Both the position numbers and the translations under genes were made by a program. This document shows positions 58,846 through 64,000 of a stretch of 64,000 nt of DNA, piece after piece. The notes beneath the pieces were generated by a model that was not told the DNA's origin, ran no database searches, and saw nothing but the letters and a program-made list of their open reading frames with translations. The number at the start of each line of letters is the position of its first letter. Positions within the stretch are counted from its first letter, which is position 1. The stretch is taken from NCBI GenBank assembly GCA_963281155.1, contig CAUJLY010000002.1, positions 6,014,001 to 6,078,000 of the forward strand, written 5' to 3'. Origin of the DNA: Rhabditophanes sp. KR3021. Its lineage: Eukaryota; Nematoda; Chromadorea; Rhabditida; Alloionematidae.

Positions 58846-59324
58846 TCATTGTTTTCCACTAAAGAAATTAGACAGGAAATCCTTAGACTTTGGTTCAACA
58901 TTTTCTCTGAACAACATATTTCTAACGTGATCTGGATTGTAAAAAGCGTAGCGGATATTAACAATGTGCTAAAATTAAGAATATTAAAGATAATGCAGTT
59001 GAATAATTTACTTGTTTAGTTTCTTCAACCATACGATCAACGACACGGATATCTTGGACGTGTTTGTTTTTCGTGAACTGATTCTTTAGGACTTCTCTGA
59101 AGACTGAGAGAGGAGCATCTTGTAGCCCATAATCAAACCAAAATTTGGGGGCTAAACGTTGCCTAAGAGAAGAGATTATTTGAATGATTTGGCTGATTAA
59201 CTTACAATTCTTTGTAGACAGTCAAGACTCTTCGTCTGGCTTCGATTGAGTTGCTGGAGATGACGGGAGCCACTAATTTGGTTGTTGTAGTTGCTCCGAG
59301 TTTAGATATACGGGAGGCACTCAT
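58846..59324 (-). CDS. NDUFA6: NADH dehydrogenase (complex I) LYR subunit NDUFA6
   Basis: Exons are 59206-59324, 59012-59162 and 58846-58968, each separated by a 43-bp intron, giving 130 residues. No exon gives a long single ORF, so the gene is easily missed. SIEARRRVLTVYKEL has the LYR-type motif of the family. APKFWFDYGLQDAPLSVF, VREVLKN-like FREVLKNQFTKNKHV, and IRVVDRMVEETKQ match NDUFA6. The end KSKDFLSNFFSGK matches the usual PKDFLSKFYxG. It binds mitochondrial acyl carrier protein on the complex I matrix arm. It is the first gene of the five-gene minus-strand cluster, with COQ3 189 bp downstream. Confidence 0.93.
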
Positions 59325-59623
59325 TTTAGCGTTACAATTGAAGTTCGTTTACCACTTTAAGTGCCAAATAACAATATCCAAAATGATTTTCGCAAATGTA
59401 AAGGTTGACTTTTCCAATGTTTGTTAGTTGCGAGAAAATTCGCTTTGAGACCAGTGGTTCAATTTGAAAGCATCAATGAGCTAAACATTAAATATAAAGA
59501 AACGATTTTTTCGTAAATAAGAAAACTAAGCTGTATGACTATTTATTATAAATTAGGTTTATTATGCTATTCTTGTAATAAAATAATAGACTGTTTATGT
59601 TAATTAATGTTTATTATGAAATA

Positions 59624-61213
59624 TCAATGAGAACTAGTCAAATGTTTATCTTCCTCAAATTGCGAATCCAGGAATAATTGAATATAAACAGCTCTTTTAC
59701 AAAACACGTCATAGTTTATTGCCCTACTTTGATTTGTTTTCATTTTGAAGTTTGAAGGAAAGTCGTATGAGAGGCAATGACAATTGCAATTTTGCTTGTT
59801 TGTAATTAAATTTCTTGAACACCATTTAAAAATATTAACAACTTTTAATGTTTCATTGAATTTTAAATTGCTTTTTTTAATACAATTAACATGTAATATT
59901 TCCAGATTAGTAAAAGCCATAAAAAAATCGTCTTTAAATTGAGTTTCACAAAAGACCTTGAAATCAAAGTAAATTTTCAATTCTCTTAAGTGGCTAAAAT
60001 GTTCATTTAGCTTAAAATTAAATTGCCTAGCATTAAACATCGGCAAACACCCGAATTCTAAAAGCATAACACTTTTAGGTAAGTCTAGAATGATTCTTTC
60101 TAGAAATCGCGAAAAATCATCTGTAGATCTATTAATAATACTCAGTCCAGAATCCAATATTCGCAGCCGTACTTTTTTTAAATTACTACAATTTGATAAA
60201 CATCCCAAAAGCTGATTCAATCCAGCACAAGTAAAAATTGCCGCATTGTCTGCAATACAAATTTCCTCCAGCCTTCCATAATCCGAATTTTTAACAAAAC
60301 TAAATTTCTCCATTAACATCGACTTTGTAAACAAGGCAAATGAATTGTCAAAGAAAATATCCTTTAGATATAAAGATTGCAGCGGAACATAAGAATAAGT
60401 ATGATATTCTAACAGTGAGTTTGTTCCTTGAAATAAATAGCTCAGCTTAATTCCTCTTTTTTCAAACTTTTCGAGCAAATTAACAAGTTGATGTGAGAAT
60501 AGAATATCTTTTTTACTATATTTACAGTCACTTATGTAAAAAGAAACAACCAAATTAGGTTTATTTTCAAAGGCAGAAGCTATTCTTTTGTATAATTCAG
60601 GTATCTTATAAGTATCAACTTCACTTGGATCTAATAAAGCCAACCGAATGCTGACATACTCTAAATTGTCGAATCCTCTGAACAAAATCTTAGGATCACG
60701 TTGATTATCATAAAAATAATCTATTAATAATTGGGTATCCAAATATTTGATTGCTTTGATTTTGCTGGATTTTAAATTTTCTATTACATGGCAAATATTC
60801 ATTGGTCTGTTTGAAGTTCGTTTAGCTTTAGTAAATAATTGATCAATTGACAACGTTGACAAAAATGGATATTTATTCAACTCATTCTGCAATTGCTCAA
60901 TTTTTAGTTTATTTAGATTAAAAATTAAATCACTCGGATTAACTTCAAACGACAGCAATACATCCGTGGTACATTCATTCCATTTATGATTTGCACTTCT
61001 TAAGGGAGGCAAACAATTCATTCTTTTACCTACTTCAACGGGAAATTTAATTTTATCTTGTTTCACAAGAAGTTCCGCGTCAATTTGATATTTACAAACT
61101 ATATCATAACATTCATTGTTAATAGACATGAATTTTACAAAACACGGCACATTATTAATGATCTGTTCAAACAAATGAGCTTGTCCAAAAGCTGCTTTTA
61201 TAAATGGGTCCAT
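59624..61213 (-). CDS. Orphan 529-residue leucine-rich protein
   Basis: This is a single uninterrupted exon from ATG at 61213. I do not recognise the family. Leucine-spaced segments such as HFSHLRELKIYFDF, FTNLEILHVNC and NCSNLKKVRLRIL recur at about 25-30 residue intervals in the C-terminal two thirds, which suggests degenerate leucine-rich repeats. No signal peptide or transmembrane helix is seen, and no clear F-box was found at the N-terminus. Rich in Asn, Lys, Phe and Leu. Lack of introns sets it apart from its neighbours. It could be a lineage-specific F-box/LRR-type gene or a retrocopy. Confidence 0.7.
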   Translation of the reverse strand: MDPFIKAAFGQAHLFEQIINNVPCFVKFMSINNECYDIVCKYQIDAELLVKQDKIKFPVEVGKRMNCLPPLRSANHKWNECTTDVLLSFEVNPSDLIFNLNKLKIEQLQNELNKYPFLSTLSIDQLFTKAKRTSNRPMNICHVIENLKSSKIKAIKYLDTQLLIDYFYDNQRDPKILFRGFDNLEYVSIRLALLDPSEVDTYKIPELYKRIASAFENKPNLVVSFYISDCKYSKKDILFSHQLVNLLEKFEKRGIKLSYLFQGTNSLLEYHTYSYVPLQSLYLKDIFFDNSFALFTKSMLMEKFSFVKNSDYGRLEEICIADNAAIFTCAGLNQLLGCLSNCSNLKKVRLRILDSGLSIINRSTDDFSRFLERIILDLPKSVMLLEFGCLPMFNARQFNFKLNEHFSHLRELKIYFDFKVFCETQFKDDFFMAFTNLEILHVNCIKKSNLKFNETLKVVNIFKWCSRNLITNKQNCNCHCLSYDFPSNFKMKTNQSRAINYDVFCKRAVYIQLFLDSQFEEDKHLTSSH

Positions 61214-61600
61214 TTTAGATATTTAGTTCACAACAAACACGTAAATAAATAATTCGAGAAAAAATGTACTAAAACTTATAGCAAATCAGTCACAGGCAGC
61301 AGGGATTTTGTCAGACACGTCAATGTTCTACACACATCTCTAAACTTCTTCCTCAGGCTTAATTAAAGCTGAAAATAGTATATTATTGACAAAAGTATCG
61401 CAATCAAAAGGTAACTGATAGTCGTCGAATTGAATCAATACACAAAACAGATTATTTTTAATTTTATTACAAAAACATATGAGAATCTTTAAAATATTTT
61501 ACAAAACATAAAAAACCTTCTCTTTCCTCTTTTTTAAACAACAAATTTAGGTTATTCTTTTAATTATGGCTGATCAACAGGGCTAAATATGGGTTAAGGT
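61214..61600. other. Intergenic between orphan gene and cysteine-repeat gene
   Basis: This is AT-rich with no ORF of note. It contains the 3' flank of the cysteine-repeat gene on the minus strand side and the upstream region of the orphan gene. taattttattacaaaaac holds no AATAAA; no clear poly(A) signal was assigned. Confidence 0.4.
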
Positions 61601-63198
61601 TTAGAGATAGGCAGCGGCAAGGAGTGATAAAAGGAGGACCGAGAACGTTGATAAGTAGTATGATTGAGATGGTGGGGCTGAGTTGGCTTTGGTTGTGGTG
61701 GTGGTAGGAAGGGAAGTTGTGGTGGTTGGTGGTTGGATCGATGTTGTTTGCTCGGTGGTGGTGGTTGATGGGGTGTCGGTTGTGGTTGTTGTGGTAGTTG
61801 TGTCTTCGATGATGGACTCGGGGGTTGTGGTTTCATCGTGTGAGGGTTCTATCGTAATAGTTTTGACATTTTCGATTGGAATATTCTTCACAACCTCTTC
61901 ATCCCTCATGAATTTGTCCAAAGAACATTTTTCATCGAAGTTCCTTACATAATTATCGTACAAAGTGGCTGCATGAACTAGAGCACCACGTGTACATTTC
62001 TTCTCAATCAAAGGTCCAGCACATTCAAATGTTTTCTCCATTGCTCCACAAATCTCTTTATGCCCATCTCTAGCTATCATATCCAAAACACTTAGTGAAT
62101 GCAAGCAACTCTTGCCATCAGGAGTATTAAAGATGCCAGCTACGCAATCGCCATGTTCAAGTTGACTTTCCTTTTTGTCTCCACAAACAGAATCGAAGAT
62201 TTGTTGGGATGCAGATGTAGAAGGTTCAAAATGACATTTTAATTTAGACAAACAAACTTTGTAGTCTGTCGAAATGATCTCACAGAATTCATTCAATTTA
62301 GAGTTATCTGCCAAAATAGCTACTGGAATATAATGATATTTGTCAATCATAGCCTCGCAACGCAAAAATTCAATTAAATTTTCTTCACTACACCCAGTTT
62401 GTAAATGGACGGAGGGTGAGATAATTTCGCATGTGTTTTCAAATGAATTTGTGTAATAATTCATTGTGTCGTAAGCGTAATTGACGACTTCAGTTCCGCA
62501 GGTTTCGTATAATGGTTTGGCTAGACAGTGGGAAGCAGCTTGGATTTCAGTACATAAGGCATCTTCTGAGTCAGATTTTAGAGACATGAATTTATCGAGA
62601 CACTGAGCTCCATCGATTCCATTGGTGACTGTGCTGATACAGGTGGAGTGATTTTTGAACATTTCAATGTTGGCACAAACGTTGACTAATAAAGTCTTGA
62701 AGGCTTTGTGGGGTTTCAATTCACAAATTTTCACATTTTCTCCCTCGATGCAATCATTCATTGCCATAACTTCTTCGCACACTTTTTCAATTTCCTTTGG
62801 ATTGTTGATTAAAGCAACTGGATTGAATCTGTACTTGGTAAAGAAATCTTTCTTGCACTCTCCATACTTAATCCCGGCTGAAACATCGCAAACAGGAACC
62901 ATTTTGAATTCATCAACACCAGTAGTGCTACTAGTAGTTTCGGTACTCTTTACAGTTAATTCAATAGGACAAGCCTCTCTCGATCCGAATGACTTCAAAA
63001 TATTCAATGGCACAGGCCCACACTTGCCCATCACCAATGGTTCAATGCATTGTACAAATTTAGGCAGAATAAACTTCAAAGTATTCATATTAAAGTCCTT
63101 AATCGAAGCCACAGTCGATCTCAAGCACTTAGCAAATTCAGGATTACCAGCATTCGAAAACACACAAGTCAAATTTTCATCAATTGCAGCCGGAACAT
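61601..63198 (-). CDS. Cysteine-repeat secreted/GPI-anchored surface protein, 5' partial
   Basis: The exon begins at 63198 after acceptor ctatatcacag, in phase 1 (x|AT GTT), so an upstream exon with the signal peptide must exist. It was not found, and may lie in the last 0.8 kb or beyond. About 532 residues are encoded here. Several cysteine-rich modules recur, with spacing like C-x(3-7)-C…C-x(2-4)-C and a F/Y-x-P-V-A motif (KYRFNPVALINNPKE, KYHYIPVAILADN). This resembles the nematode T20D4.11-like (DUF19) domains, though that is a weak match. A Thr/Pro-rich mucin-like stalk follows (TTTTTTTTDTPSTTTTEQ). A hydrophobic tail LSTFSVLLLSLLAAAYL after a small-residue patch fits a GPI signal. Confidence 0.75.
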
Positions 63199-64000
63199 CT
63201 GTGATATAGATAATAATATTAATAATAAATTTTTTTACAATATTTTAAAATTTTCTATTTTTGAATATGAATCTTCTTTGGAAGTGCAAAAGAAGATATT
63301 CCTAGTAAGTCTGAAGTCACGTTATTATTTAATAAGTACCTTAGGAGAAGTTAAAAAAGATCAAATGTTGTAAAGCAGCCAAATCAAGAATTGTTTCTAT
63401 ATTCAATAGGTAACTACAGCAAATGTTGTTTCGGATGAAATGTCAGTATTTCTAAGAAATCTAGGCTTTAATTGACTCCTGCTTTAACTAATTTGCATAG
63501 TAAAGTGTATCAGTTTTTAATGAGAAGAGTTTATAAGGCTCTAATTCAATCAGTTAAGACAGATTTGCTAAAGGAATTACGACAATATATGATCCAAGGT
63601 GTTGGATTAGCATATGATGATTTCGAGACTTTTTTCTTTGGGGTTCAACAAATACTTAGTTATTATCGGAATAAAAACAATATTGTACTTCCGGCAATGA
63701 AAACTATAATTTGATCAACTATCTGGTTATTCCTGCAATGTAAATCCACAATTTAAACAATCCTTTATGACCTTATCGATGTCGATTGCGCGCAACCTTT
63801 ATCCGATCCCAATGCTTTCTCAAGATGAATCTACAAAGACTGATTCAAGTGACCAATGAAGTGCACCGTGTTCCAGTTGGTCTTAAATGAATTGATCTTA
63901 CTAATATTCTCGATGGAAAGACAAGCCATATAAAATATCAACATTTTTATAACATCTTTTTTGAAAAAGATACACTTTGTGGTGGAACACAATTAACGCG
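63199..64000. other. Right edge: unresolved, with one short plus-strand ORF
   Basis: An 80-codon plus-strand ORF at 63472-63714 (KVYQFLMRRVYKALIQSVKT, LAYDDFETFFFGVQQILSYY) has protein-like composition. Just upstream is another fragment (FEYESSLEVQKKIFLVSLKS, 63257-63370) in a different frame. Together they suggest a decayed coding sequence or an intron-split gene. No family is recognised. The missing 5' exon of the cysteine-repeat gene may also be here. Confidence 0.35.

Larger units (their letters stand above)
54296..59324 (-). other. Candidate polycistronic cluster NDUFA6-COQ3-GDI-N6AMT1-CHMP1
   Basis: Five genes lie head to tail on one strand with start-to-stop gaps of 189, 184, 237 and 351 bp. 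In each gap an AATAAA-like hexamer follows the upstream stop (for example cataaataaac, tataataaatt, aaaaataaatt), and a T-rich-AG acceptor-like site precedes the downstream ATG (ttatctttctag, aattttatag, atattttag, ttttattttag). This is the pattern of operons resolved by spliced-leader trans-splicing. Whether the organism trans-splices is not shown by the sequence alone. Independent short-spaced genes with 5' UTR introns remain possible. Confidence 0.55.

Noticed and set aside
1..64000. tRNA, rRNA or snRNA genes
   Set aside because: I scanned by eye for B-box-like ggttcgaatcc and its complement and for common snRNA cores. The few partial hits (for example 24470, 1720) lack the paired context.

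Overview
This window is nuclear DNA from a small-genome invertebrate animal. Genes are split by GT-AG introns that are mostly 38-52 bp. The DNA is AT-rich, and the proteins are clearly metazoan: a Kv4/Shal potassium channel, a NETO-type CUB/LDLa receptor subunit, TM2D, ESCRT subunits and cytosolic ribosomal proteins eL/uL16 (RPL10) and RPS6. Acceptor-like sequences sit just upstream of many start codons. Tightly spaced same-strand genes and a nematode-like cysteine-repeat surface protein suggest an ecdysozoan with spliced-leader trans-splicing, possibly a nematode. That assignment is inference. The sequence alone does not fix the species.

Layout. 1-5.5 kb holds no recognisable gene. 5.66-20.08 kb is one giant plus-strand gene of about 4,400 codons, with a single 10.7-kb exon, ending in a ubiquitin-specific protease domain. 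21.0-25.0 kb is VPS25 (ESCRT-II). A complete-looking Mutator-like element of about 3.3 kb is inserted in its second intron, with an 8-bp target duplication. 25.1-26.2 kb is TRMT61A, only 85 bp downstream, with a duplicated terminal exon. 26.9-29.1 kb is NETO. RPL10 (minus), an MTA-like ELM2/SANT protein (minus), TM2D (plus), a ZIP zinc transporter (minus), APRT (plus), RPS6 (minus) and TIMM10 (plus) follow up to 39.4 kb.

39.87-45.93 kb (minus) is a fully reconstructable Shal (Kv4) gene of eight exons, including a 29-nt microexon that carries the selectivity filter. Its large introns contain plus-strand relics: two share the tail of a NUMOD/HNH homing-endonuclease-like gene, and a third holds a decayed zinc-finger-like ORF series. 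45.9-54.3 kb, upstream of Shal, is an 8.4-kb stretch without genes.

54.3-59.3 kb holds five minus-strand genes in tandem, NDUFA6, COQ3, Rab GDI, N6AMT1 and CHMP1, with gaps of 184-351 bp. Each gap has an AATAAA-like motif and an acceptor-like site before the next ATG. This is a candidate operon. 59.6-63.2 kb has an orphan 529-residue leucine-rich protein and a cysteine-repeat, threonine-rich, probably GPI-anchored protein whose 5' exon was not found. The last 0.8 kb contains only a short unexplained ORF.

Functionally the window mixes housekeeping genes (translation, tRNA and protein methylation, ubiquinone and complex I, ESCRT, Rab recycling, purine salvage) with neuronal membrane genes (Shal, NETO). 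The most unusual content is the transposon that entered a 44-bp intron without visibly damaging it, the endonuclease relics in Shal introns, the giant-exon USP, and the operon-like organisation.
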